Assembly: GCA_946480465.1 (NCBI GenBank)
Contig: CAMLJY010000006.1
Span: forward strand, 89,109 to 153,108
DNA: 64,000 nucleotides
Reading direction: 5' to 3'
From: an uncultured Burkholderiales bacterium
Lineage (GTDB): Bacteria > Pseudomonadota > Gammaproteobacteria > Burkholderiales > Burkholderiaceae
Every line of letters starts with the position of its first letter. Within the stretch, counting starts at the first letter, position 1. Below are positions 40,302-48,130 of this stretch, piece after piece. A program made the position numbers and the translations under genes. A model generated the notes under the pieces. It had not been told where the DNA came from. It made no database searches and was given only the letters and a program-made list of their open reading frames with translations.

Positions 40302-40847
40302 CTACTTGATGCGCTTGAGCGAGGGACGGCCACCACCGGCCGGCGGGCTGCCCTCGGGGGGGGGCGTCTCGTCGGTCCAGCCCGCGCGCGGCGCCGGCGC
40401 CTCCGCCGGTGCGTCACCCGATTCGTCGCTGCGGGCCAGCCTGAGGCCGCGCACCGGTGGCTCGGACTCGTCCTTTGCGGCGGGCACGGCGGGTGCGGCC
40501 GCCGGGGCTTCGGTCGGCACCGGGAAGGCCATGCCCTGGCCGTTCTCCCGGGCGTAGATCGCGACGACGTGGTCGACCGGCACGACGATCTCGCGCGAGA
40601 CGCCGCCGAAGCGCGCCCTGAACTCGATGTAGTCGTTGCCCAGCTTCAGGCCCGAGGTGGCCTCGAAGCCGACGTTGAGCACGATCTCGTTGTTCTTGAC
40701 GTACTCCATCGGCACCTGCACCAGGCGGTCGACGAACACCGCGATGTACGGCGTGAAGCCGTTGTCGGTGCACCAGTCGTGCAGGGCACGGATCAGGTAC
40801 GGGCGCGTGGAGGTGCCCTGGTCGTCGGGAGCCGCCGGCGTGGTCAT
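40302..40847 (-). CDS. sspB: Stringent starvation protein B, ClpXP adaptor
   Basis: Adaptor that delivers ssrA-tagged proteins to ClpXP. Residues 10-110 are the SspB fold (RPYLIRALHDWCTDNGFTPY; LNVGFEATSGLKLGNDYIEF). A Pro/Ala-rich flexible linker leads to the ClpX-binding tail RPSLKRIK at the very C-terminus. 181 aa, longer than E. coli SspB because of the linker. Directly follows sspA, separated by 3 bp. Confidence 0.96.
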   Translation of the reverse strand: MTTPAAPDDQGTSTRPYLIRALHDWCTDNGFTPYIAVFVDRLVQVPMEYVKNNEIVLNVGFEATSGLKLGNDYIEFRARFGGVSREIVVPVDHVVAIYARENGQGMAFPVPTEAPAAAPAVPAAKDESEPPVRGLRLARSDESGDAPAEAPAPRAGWTDETPPPEGSPPAGGGRPSLKRIK

Positions 40848-40850
40848 CGA

Positions 40851-41465
40851 TTACTTCCGCATCACCTTTTCAGAAGGCGTCAGCGCCTCGATGTAGGCCG
40901 GGCGCGAGAAGATGCGCTCGGCGTACTTCAAGAGCGGTGCCGCGTTCTTCGACAGGTCGATGCCGTAGTAGTCCAGGCGCCACAGCAGCGGCGCGATGGC
41001 GACGTCAAGCATCGAGAAGTCATCGCCCAGCATGTACTTGTTCTTCAAGAAGATGGGCGCCAGCTGCGTCAGGCGCTCGCGAATCTGCGAGCGGGCCTTT
41101 TCCAGCTGCTTGTCATTGGCCTTGACGCCGCTGCGGCCCTCGAGCGTGTTGACGTGGGCGAACAGTTCCTTCTCGAAGTTGAAGAGGAAGAGCCGCACGC
41201 GCGCGCGCGCCACCGGGTCGCCGGGCATCAGCTGGGGATGCGGGAAGCGCTCGTCGATGTACTCGTTGATGATGTGCGACTCGTACAGGATGAGGTCGCG
41301 CTCGACGAGGATCGGCACCTCGTTGTACGGGTTCATCAGCGCGATGTCTTCCGGCTTGGCGAAGAGGTCGACATCGCGGATCTCGAAATCCATGCCCTTC
41401 TCGAACAGCACGAAGCGGCAGCGGTGCGAGTAGGGGCAGGTGGTTCCGGAGTAAAGCACCATCAT
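40851..41465 (-). CDS. sspA: Stringent starvation protein A
   Basis: Glutathione S-transferase-fold protein that binds RNA polymerase in E. coli and alters stress transcription. The thioredoxin-like N-terminal domain (MVLYSGTTCPYSHRCRFVLF; PYNEVPILVERDLILYESHI) is followed by an all-helical domain. 204 aa. ATG at 41465 is chosen for family length and GGGAG upstream; the frame is open further. In operon with sspB, downstream of the bc1 genes as in many betaproteobacteria. Confidence 0.96.
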   Translation of the reverse strand: MMVLYSGTTCPYSHRCRFVLFEKGMDFEIRDVDLFAKPEDIALMNPYNEVPILVERDLILYESHIINEYIDERFPHPQLMPGDPVARARVRLFLFNFEKELFAHVNTLEGRSGVKANDKQLEKARSQIRERLTQLAPIFLKNKYMLGDDFSMLDVAIAPLLWRLDYYGIDLSKNAAPLLKYAERIFSRPAYIEALTPSEKVMRK

Positions 41466-41556
41466 GGCGGCGGGCTCCCAGTGAAGCGAAAAAGAGCGGG
41501 ATCTTGAAAAGGGCACGCGCAGTGGAGCCCGCTAGGCTACCACTGCGCGCTTCGGA

Positions 41557-41573
41557 CCCGGCGAGGCGCCGGG
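41557..41573 (-). terminator. Short GC hairpin after petC
   Basis: Perfect 7-bp stem CCCGGCG / CGCCGGG with a 3-base loop between petC and sspA. No T-run follows, so termination would be partial at best. Confidence 0.3.
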
Positions 41574-41583
41574 CCGGCAGGGA

Positions 41584-42351
41584 CTACTTGATGTCCTTCC
41601 AGTAGGCGGCGTTCAGACGCCAGGCGATCACGGTGAACGCCGCCAGGAACAGCAGCACCCACACGCCCAGGCGCACCCGCTGGTTCTGCGCCGGCTCGCC
41701 CATCCACTGCAGATAGGCCACGAGGTCGGCGACGGCGACGTTGTACTCGGCCTCGGTCATCTTGCCGGGCTTGACCTGCTCGAAGCGCTTGAAGACACGG
41801 TGGGTCTTCGATGCATCGTGCGGATCCTTTTCCTCGGCGAACACCGCGCGCTGTTCACCCTGCAGTTCCCACAGCACGTGCGGCATGCCGACGTTCGGGA
41901 AGACCAGGTTGTTCCAGCCGGTCGGACGGGTGTCGTCGCGGTAGAAGGTGCGCATGTAGGTGTAGAGGTAGTCGGCGCCGGAGCCCTGGCCGCTCGCGCG
42001 CGATCGGGCAATGACGGACAGGTCGGGTGGCGTCGCACCGAACCACTCCTTCGACTCGCGCGCATCGGCTGACACGGTCATCAGGTCGCCGACCTTTTCA
42101 GACGCGAACAGCAGGTTCTTCTTGATCTGCTCGTCGGTGAGGCCGATGTCCTTCAGGCGGTTGTAGCGCATGAAGGCCGCGGCATGGCAGTTCAGGCAGT
42201 AGTTGACGAACAGCTTGGCCCCGTTCTGCAGCGCCGCCATGTCCGTCACCCGCTCCTTGGGGAAGCGGTCCAGCGGAGCGCCACCTTCACTGGCCAGGGC
42301 CGCGCCACAGAAGGCGAGCGCCGCGAGGAGCGAAACGATGATTCTTTTCAT
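41584..42351 (-). CDS. petC: Cytochrome c1, bc1 complex
   Basis: Membrane-anchored c-type cytochrome of the ubiquinol-cytochrome c reductase complex. 255 aa with a signal peptide (MKRIIVSLLAALAFCGAALA), the haem motif CLNCH, the PPDLSVIARSRASG region and a C-terminal membrane anchor (VRLGVWVLLFLAAFTVIAWR). The ATG at 42351 gives a clean signal peptide. Last gene of petABC. Confidence 0.96.
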   Translation of the reverse strand: MKRIIVSLLAALAFCGAALASEGGAPLDRFPKERVTDMAALQNGAKLFVNYCLNCHAAAFMRYNRLKDIGLTDEQIKKNLLFASEKVGDLMTVSADARESKEWFGATPPDLSVIARSRASGQGSGADYLYTYMRTFYRDDTRPTGWNNLVFPNVGMPHVLWELQGEQRAVFAEEKDPHDASKTHRVFKRFEQVKPGKMTEAEYNVAVADLVAYLQWMGEPAQNQRVRLGVWVLLFLAAFTVIAWRLNAAYWKDIK

Positions 42352-42370
42352 GATCGTGAGGCTCCCCGCT

Positions 42371-43768
42371 TCAGTGGGCATGGAAGTTGACGCGATCGGG
42401 CACCGGCTTGAAGGTGCCGATCGTGCTCCACCACGGCATCAGCAGGAAGAACCCGAAATAGAACAGCGTGCCGGCCTGGGATACCAGGGTGCCCATCTCC
42501 GACGGCGGCTGGATACCCAGGTAGCCCAGCACGAGGAAGAAGATGACGAACAGCGCGTACAGGTACTTGTGCCAGCTCGGCCGGTAGCGGATCGACTTGA
42601 CGGGGCTGTTGTCGAGCCAGGGCAGGAAGAACAGGATGATCACGGCACCGCCCATCACCACCACGCCCCAGAACTTGGCGTCGAAGGTCTTGAGCAGGAC
42701 GATCAGGATCGCCGCGCCCGCCACCGCGATGACCTTGCCGCGGCCCTTGAGCGCCATCAGCGAGATCAGGGCGGCGATGGCGATCACCACGCACAGCACC
42801 GTCACCATCGGGTCGGTGGTCGCGCGCAGCATCGAGTAGAAGGGCGTGAAGTACCACACCGGCGCGATGTGGGGCGGCGTCTTCAGCGGATCGGCGGGAA
42901 TGAAGTTGTTGTACTCGAGGAAGTAGCCGCCGAGCTCGGGCCCGAAGAAGACGATCGCGCAGAAGACCATCAGGAACACGCCGACGCCGAACAGGTCGTG
43001 CACCGTGTAGTACGGATGGAAGGGGATGCCGTCGAGCGGGATGCCGGTCTTGGGGTCCTTCTTGGCCTTGATCTCGACGCCGTCCGGGTTGTTCGAGCCC
43101 ACCTCGTGCAGCGCGATGATGTGCGCCACCACCAGGCCCAGCAGCACCAGCGGCACCGCGATGACGTGGAAGCTGAAGAAGCGGTTCAGCGTGGCGTCGC
43201 CCACCACGTAGTCGCCGCGGATCAGCAGGGCCAGGTCAGGGCCGATGAAGGGGATGGCAGCGAACAGGTTCACGATCACCTGCGCGCCCCAGTAGGACAT
43301 CTGGCCCCAGGGCAGCAGGTAGCCCATGAAGGCCTCGGCCATCAGGCACAGGAAGATCGCGCAGCCGAAGATCCAGACCAGTTCGCGCGGCTTGCGGTAC
43401 GAGCCGTACATCAGCCCGCGGAACATGTGCAGGTAGACCACCACGAAGAACGCGCTGGCGCCGGTGGAGTGCAGGTAGCGCACCAGCCAGCCCCAGGGCA
43501 CGTCGCGCATGATGTACTCGACCGAGGCGAACGCGGTGTTCGCATCGGGCTTGTAGTGCATCACCAGGAAGATGCCGGTGACGATCTGGATCACGAGGAC
43601 CAGCATCGCCAGCGAGCCGAAGAAATACCAGGCGTTGAAGTTCTTCGGAGCGTAGTACTCCGACATGTGCTCCTTGTACATCTTGGTGGCCGGGAACCGG
43701 TTGTCCACCCAGGTCAGGAGCTTGGTGCCCAGCGGCGCGCCCGCCGGTGCTTCCTTGAATTCAGCCAT
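42371..43768 (-). CDS. petB: Cytochrome b, bc1 complex
   Basis: Integral membrane subunit that carries both b haems and the quinone sites. 465 aa with the expected eight to nine membrane helices, PWGQMSYWGAQVI, and the PEW-loop counterpart GPIAPVWYFTP-like segment (HIAPVWYFTPFYSMLRA). It lies between petA and petC with short gaps. Some bacterial forms of this length are b-type fused with extra C-terminal helices, as seems the case here. Confidence 0.96.
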   Translation of the reverse strand: MAEFKEAPAGAPLGTKLLTWVDNRFPATKMYKEHMSEYYAPKNFNAWYFFGSLAMLVLVIQIVTGIFLVMHYKPDANTAFASVEYIMRDVPWGWLVRYLHSTGASAFFVVVYLHMFRGLMYGSYRKPRELVWIFGCAIFLCLMAEAFMGYLLPWGQMSYWGAQVIVNLFAAIPFIGPDLALLIRGDYVVGDATLNRFFSFHVIAVPLVLLGLVVAHIIALHEVGSNNPDGVEIKAKKDPKTGIPLDGIPFHPYYTVHDLFGVGVFLMVFCAIVFFGPELGGYFLEYNNFIPADPLKTPPHIAPVWYFTPFYSMLRATTDPMVTVLCVVIAIAALISLMALKGRGKVIAVAGAAILIVLLKTFDAKFWGVVVMGGAVIILFFLPWLDNSPVKSIRYRPSWHKYLYALFVIFFLVLGYLGIQPPSEMGTLVSQAGTLFYFGFFLLMPWWSTIGTFKPVPDRVNFHAH

Positions 43769-43812
43769 GACGACCCTTCAGTGCTTGTTGCGCTCTTGGC
43801 GACCCCGTCGGG

Positions 43813-44454
43813 TCAGGCCTTCTTGTCTTCGCCGATCAGGAGACGCGTATCGGAGAGGTACATGTGCGGCGGCACTTCGAGGTTGTCCGGCGCCGGCTTG
43901 TTCTTGAAGACGCGGCCCGCCATGTCGAAGGTGGAGCCGTGGCAGGGGCAGAGGAAGCCGCCTTGCCAGTCGTCGGGCAGCGACGGCTGGGCGCCCGTCT
44001 GCAGCTTGTCGATCGGGGAGCAGCCCAGGTGCGAGCAGATGCCGACGGCGACCAGCACTTCCGGCCTGATCGAGCGGTGCTCGTTGCGGGCGTACTCAGG
44101 GGTGAGTTCGGACGGATTGCGCTCCGACTTGGGGTCGGCGACCTGTGAATCCGTTTTCTTCAGCGACGCCAGCTGCTCGGGCGTGCGGCGCAGGATCCAC
44201 ACCGGCTTGCCCCGCCACTCCACGACCATCTTCTCGCCTGGCTTCAGTGCGCTGATGTCCGCCTCGACGGCGGCGCCGGCGGCCTTGGCACGCTCGGACG
44301 GCGTGAAGGTGCTGACGAAAGGCACCGCGGTTGCCACGCCACCGATGGCGCCCGCCCCGCAGGTGATTGCCACCCAGGTGCGTCGGCCCTGATCAACGGG
44401 GCCCTGGTCGCCTGGAACGGCCGACCTGAGGTCAATTGCAGGGCTGTCACTCAT
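43813..44454 (-). CDS. petA: Rieske iron-sulfur protein, bc1 complex
   Basis: The [2Fe-2S] subunit of the bc1 complex, 213 aa. Cluster ligands are in CSHLGC and CPCHGS. The N-terminus has a twin-arginine followed by a hydrophobic helix (RRTWVAITCGAGAIGG), so it should be inserted by the Tat system, whose genes lie at 55533-57141. ATG at 44454 with GAGGGA upstream. Longer frames upstream are not Rieske-like. Confidence 0.97.
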   Translation of the reverse strand: MSDSPAIDLRSAVPGDQGPVDQGRRTWVAITCGAGAIGGVATAVPFVSTFTPSERAKAAGAAVEADISALKPGEKMVVEWRGKPVWILRRTPEQLASLKKTDSQVADPKSERNPSELTPEYARNEHRSIRPEVLVAVGICSHLGCSPIDKLQTGAQPSLPDDWQGGFLCPCHGSTFDMAGRVFKNKPAPDNLEVPPHMYLSDTRLLIGEDKKA

Positions 44455-44659
44455 GGAGATCCCTCGGGTGAAGAGCTGAAATGTTGAGCTTGGGAGGCAA
44501 CCCGGCATTCTAGCGGACAGCGTCGAGGGCCCGTCCTTCGACGCCAGCGCATTGACGCGGTCCGCGGCTCGGCAATACTGCGCACCGGACCGCGGCGGCG
44601 GCAGCGGAGGCGGCAAGATGCGGGGCGCTCGCCCCGCCACATCACAGGAGCGAGAAGCC

Positions 44660-45091
44660 ATGGGCTTTGCGAGCGAGTTCAAAGAGTTCGCGGTGAAGGG
44701 CAACGTCGTCGACCTGGCGGTCGGCGTGATCATCGGCGCGGCGTTCGGCAAGATCGTCGACTCGGTGGTCAAGGACCTCATCATGCCGATCGTCAACCTG
44801 GTCGGCGGCGGCCAGATCGATTTCTCCAACAAGTACGTCGTGCTGTCGGGCAACGTGCCGGCCGGGGCCGCGCTGGCCGAGGCACAGAAGGTCGGCAACG
44901 TGTTCGCGTGGGGCAACTTCGTGACCGTGACGATCAACTTCGTGATCCTCGCCTTCGTGATCTTCCTGATGATCAAGCAGATCAACCGGCTCAAGCGCAG
45001 CGAGCCCCCGGCACCGCCCGCACCACCGGCCGCGCCGCCCGAGGACGTGGTGCTGCTGCGCGAGATCCGCGATGCGCTGAACCGGCGCTGA
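44660..45091 (+). CDS. mscL: Large-conductance mechanosensitive channel
   Basis: Pentameric channel opened by membrane tension during hypo-osmotic shock. 143 aa with the N-terminal amphipathic helix ([20 protein letters not shown]), TM1 ([17 protein letters not shown]), periplasmic loop, TM2 ([19 protein letters not shown]) and a Pro-rich linker to a C-terminal helical bundle ([12 protein letters not shown]). AGGAG precedes the ATG. Divergent from petA. Confidence 0.98.
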   Translation: MGFASEFKEFAVKGNVVDLAVGVIIGAAFGKIVDSVVKDLIMPIVNLVGGGQIDFSNKYVVLSGNVPAGAALAEAQKVGNVFAWGNFVTVTINFVILAFVIFLMIKQINRLKRSEPPAPPAPPAAPPEDVVLLREIRDALNRR

Positions 45092-45314
45092 CCCCTGCGG
45101 CGCCGGAGCCGGCACGCAGCGCGTGACGCCGTCGGGGCCGTCATGGCGCAGCGCAGCAGGCAACCCGGTGCCGGGCGGGCATCGGCCGATCAGCGGCGTC
45201 CGGGTTGCGCTGCGTGGGATTGATCGGCCGGCGTTTGGCCCCATACTTCGGGGCGATCGACGGCACCCCGGCGGGGTGTCCAGACGGCGCTTGACCGCCG
45301 CGCAGACCGCCCAG

Positions 45315-47750
45315 ATGACACCCAGTTCTCCTGCCAGACTGCCTGCTGCTCTCGAGAGCGCCGTTCAACGGGTGCGCATGGCCGCGCGCTCGGCGGCCGA
45401 GCGCACGGTGGACAGCCTGGGGCTGGCGGCGCTGTCATCGAACAACGTGTTCCAGCGCGATGGCCTGCTCGGCGCCCAGTTCGAGCTGAACCGCAAGCTG
45501 GCGATCTTCGCGCTGACCTTCAACGAGACGCTGGACCAGCGCATCGCCCGCGAGTCCGGCGCCCTCGAAGCCCAGGCCGGCGGCGCGCTGCCCACCAGTT
45601 GGGACGCGCTGAGCCTGGTCGATGACCACGAGGTGGAGATCCAGGTCTCCGCGGACCGTTTCGCGCTCGAGATCTCGCACGCCTGCGAGTGGGAGATCCG
45701 CGAGCTGGACGCCTACATGGGCACGCTGCTGAAGTTCGGCCGTGCCGACCACGAGCGCAATCCGCTGCGCGCCGAGGTCATCGGCCAGGCCATGATCCGC
45801 GCCGTCGATGCGGTGGCCGACCGGCCCGAGACGCGCAAGGTGCTGCTGACCGAGATCGGCCGTTCGCTGGCCAACGCGATGCGCCAGACCTACGCGGACA
45901 TCGTTGCGGACCTGCGCGTGTCCGGCGTGAAGCCGGTCGGGCTGCAAGTGCGCCAGACGCCGCACGACGCCGGCGGCAGCCGCGGCGCCGCGACGGTCCC
46001 GGCCAGCCTGCACGGCGACCTGGGCGACAGCCGCTCGCACGAGCTGTCGGCCAGCGGCCGGCTGTCGCCGCGTGGCGGGCCGGTGCCGGGCGCCTCCGGT
46101 CGTGGACCGTTCGGGCCGTCGACCGGCGGCTACGGCCCAGGGGGAGGCATGGGTCGCGGCACCCCGATGGGCCGGGTCGACGGCGAGATGATGACCCTGC
46201 TGCGGCGGCTGTCCTTCGCCTCCGGCGGGGCCTCGGGGGGCGGGACGCTGGAAGGCGGCGGCTCAGGCTACGGCAGCGACTTCGGCGGCTACGTCACCGG
46301 CGCCGAGGGCCTGGGTGGCGGCGCCGGCATGCTGATGGCGCCGAACCTGATCGTCGCCCACCGCGAAGAGCTGCGGCAAGCGGCCACCGGCGCGCTCGAT
46401 CACATGGTGATCGACGTCATCGGCAGCCTGTTCGACCAGATCCTGTCCGACCCCAAGGTGCCGCCGCAGATGGCGCGCCAAATCGCCCGGCTGCAGCTGC
46501 CGGTGCTGCGCGCCGCCCTGGGCGACCCGAGCTTCTTCTCTTCGCGCAAGCACCCTGTGCGGCGCTTCATCAACCGCATCGCCTCGCTCGGCACTGCGGT
46601 CGACGACTTCGAAGGCGAGGACGGCCGGGCCCTGCTGGCCCGCGTGCGCGAATTGGTGCAGGAAGTGGTCGAGGGCGACTTCGACCAGATCGAGGTCTAC
46701 GAGCACAAGCTGAACCAGCTCGAAGCCTTCATCGCCGAGCAGTCGAAGGCGCAGGTCCATGCCCAGGGCCAGGCCGACGTGCTGCTGGAGCGCAAGGAGA
46801 CCGAGCTGCGGGTGCAGCATCGCTTCGCGCAGCAGCTCGACGGCGCATTGACCACGCTGCCCGTGCCCGATTTCCTGCGCGAGTTCCTGGGCCGCGTCTG
46901 GAGCCGCGTGATCGCCGGCACCGAGCAGCTGCACGGCGCGGACAGCGAGGCCGCCAAGCGCATGCGCCAGGTCGGCCGCGAGCTGGTCATGAGCGTGCAG
47001 CCCAAGGGCGCCCCGGCACAGCGCCAGGCCTTCCTGCGGCTGCTGCCGGCGCTGATGAAGGACCTGAACGCGGGCCTGGACCGCGTGCGGTGCGACGAGA
47101 ACGTTCGGCGCGACTTCTTCGCCCAGCTGCTGCCGGCGCATGCCGAGTCGCTGAAGGGCCAGGCGCTGAGCACGCTGGAGCACAACCTGCTGGCCAAGCA
47201 GGTCGACGGCGCGCTGGCGACGCCGCTGCCCAAGGCCAGCGAGCTGCCGCCGATCCCGGTCTCGGCGCTGCCGGTGTTGAACGACGTGGTCTCGCCGACG
47301 GTGTTCTCGCCGGCCGAGGCGCAGGCGGTCGGGCTGGTGGACGAGAGCGCGGTCGACTGGAAAGGCGCGGTCGACATCGACCTCGGTGCCGAGCCCGAGA
47401 TCACCACGGTCGACCTCGACATCAGCGGCCTGCCCGCGCTCGACAGCGTCGAGCCGACACGCGGCAAGTCACTGGCCGACAACGTGCAGATCGGCTTCGC
47501 TTACCAGATGCACGTGGACGGCCAGTGGACCAAGGTGAAGCTCTCGCATGTCAGCGCGGGCCGCACCTTCTTCGTCTTCACCCACGGCCCCAAGCAGCGC
47601 AAGACCGTGTCGATGACCTACCGCATGCTCAGCCGCATGTGCGAGACGAACCGCATGCGGGCGTTCGAGAACGCCTACCTGCTGGAACGCGCGACGGCGC
47701 GGGCGCGGCGGCAGCTGGCGGCGCTGAAGCCGGGGGCGGCAGCTTCGTAG
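45315..47750 (+). CDS. DUF1631 family protein
   Basis: A cytoplasmic 811-aa protein of the DUF1631 family (old databases call it a thymidine phosphorylase, which is not supported). The N-terminal half is helical (NVFQRDGLLGAQFELNRKLA), with a Gly-rich insert around 235-340 and a long helical core (VIDVIGSLFDQILSDPKVPP; ARVRELVQEVVEGDFDQIEV). The last 100 residues (VQIGFAYQMHVDGQWTKVKL) resemble a PilZ-like beta domain. Function unknown. The start at 45315 follows family length. Confidence 0.85.
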   Translation: MTPSSPARLPAALESAVQRVRMAARSAAERTVDSLGLAALSSNNVFQRDGLLGAQFELNRKLAIFALTFNETLDQRIARESGALEAQAGGALPTSWDALSLVDDHEVEIQVSADRFALEISHACEWEIRELDAYMGTLLKFGRADHERNPLRAEVIGQAMIRAVDAVADRPETRKVLLTEIGRSLANAMRQTYADIVADLRVSGVKPVGLQVRQTPHDAGGSRGAATVPASLHGDLGDSRSHELSASGRLSPRGGPVPGASGRGPFGPSTGGYGPGGGMGRGTPMGRVDGEMMTLLRRLSFASGGASGGGTLEGGGSGYGSDFGGYVTGAEGLGGGAGMLMAPNLIVAHREELRQAATGALDHMVIDVIGSLFDQILSDPKVPPQMARQIARLQLPVLRAALGDPSFFSSRKHPVRRFINRIASLGTAVDDFEGEDGRALLARVRELVQEVVEGDFDQIEVYEHKLNQLEAFIAEQSKAQVHAQGQADVLLERKETELRVQHRFAQQLDGALTTLPVPDFLREFLGRVWSRVIAGTEQLHGADSEAAKRMRQVGRELVMSVQPKGAPAQRQAFLRLLPALMKDLNAGLDRVRCDENVRRDFFAQLLPAHAESLKGQALSTLEHNLLAKQVDGALATPLPKASELPPIPVSALPVLNDVVSPTVFSPAEAQAVGLVDESAVDWKGAVDIDLGAEPEITTVDLDISGLPALDSVEPTRGKSLADNVQIGFAYQMHVDGQWTKVKLSHVSAGRTFFVFTHGPKQRKTVSMTYRMLSRMCETNRMRAFENAYLLERATARARRQLAALKPGAAAS

Positions 47751-47773
47751 CGAAGCGGGGGCGAGGCTGCCGC
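47736..47773. terminator. Inverted repeat between convergent genes
   Basis: An 8-bp inverted repeat GCGGCAGC / GCTGCCGC overlapping the DUF1631 stop codon, with an inner CTTCG-TAG-CGAAG stem. It lies between convergent genes and could terminate both directions; no clear T-run. Confidence 0.4.
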
Positions 47774-47780
47774 GATGGCA

Positions 47781-48110
47781 TCAAGCCTCGTTCTCAATGG
47801 CAGGATCGCCGAGGAACTGCTTGCCGGTGGAAGTCTGTACGACGGACACGCAGTACTGGTAGGTGCCCTTTACATTGTCCAGGTCGACCAGCACCGCCGT
47901 CGTGGGCTTGATCGTCCATGAAGGGTACGGAAAGTCGGTGCCCGGGTTTTCGACAGTAATGGCGTTCGACGCCGTGAACGTCCAGTCAGGGCTGGTCATT
48001 TTGAAAACCAGCAACGCGTTGGGACCCTGGACTTTCACCGGGTCGGGCGTGCAAGTGATCTTGCCCTCGTCGTCGACTTTCACTTGCACGTGCTTGATCA
48101 AACCGGCCAT
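47781..48110 (-). CDS. DP-EP family protein (109 aa)
   Basis: A small beta-rich 109-aa protein (HVQVKVDDEGKITCTPDPVK; LVFKMTSPDWTFTASNAITV; YQYCVSVVQTSTGKQFLGDP) matching the DP-EP family, named for its conserved Asp-Pro and Glu-Pro/Asn-Pro positions. Role unknown; similar small proteins are often encoded beside Ser/Thr kinase genes. GGGAG precedes the ATG at 48110. It follows the kinase gene by 20 bp. Confidence 0.72.
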   Translation of the reverse strand: MAGLIKHVQVKVDDEGKITCTPDPVKVQGPNALLVFKMTSPDWTFTASNAITVENPGTDFPYPSWTIKPTTAVLVDLDNVKGTYQYCVSVVQTSTGKQFLGDPAIENEA

Positions 48111-48130
48111 CGACAATCTCCCTCTTGGGA

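Noticed and set aside
42203..44392. A 729-codon plus-strand frame across petC-petB-petA
   Set aside because: Antisense to three well-supported bc1 genes; composition (His/Gln/Asp-rich) is a reverse-strand artefact.
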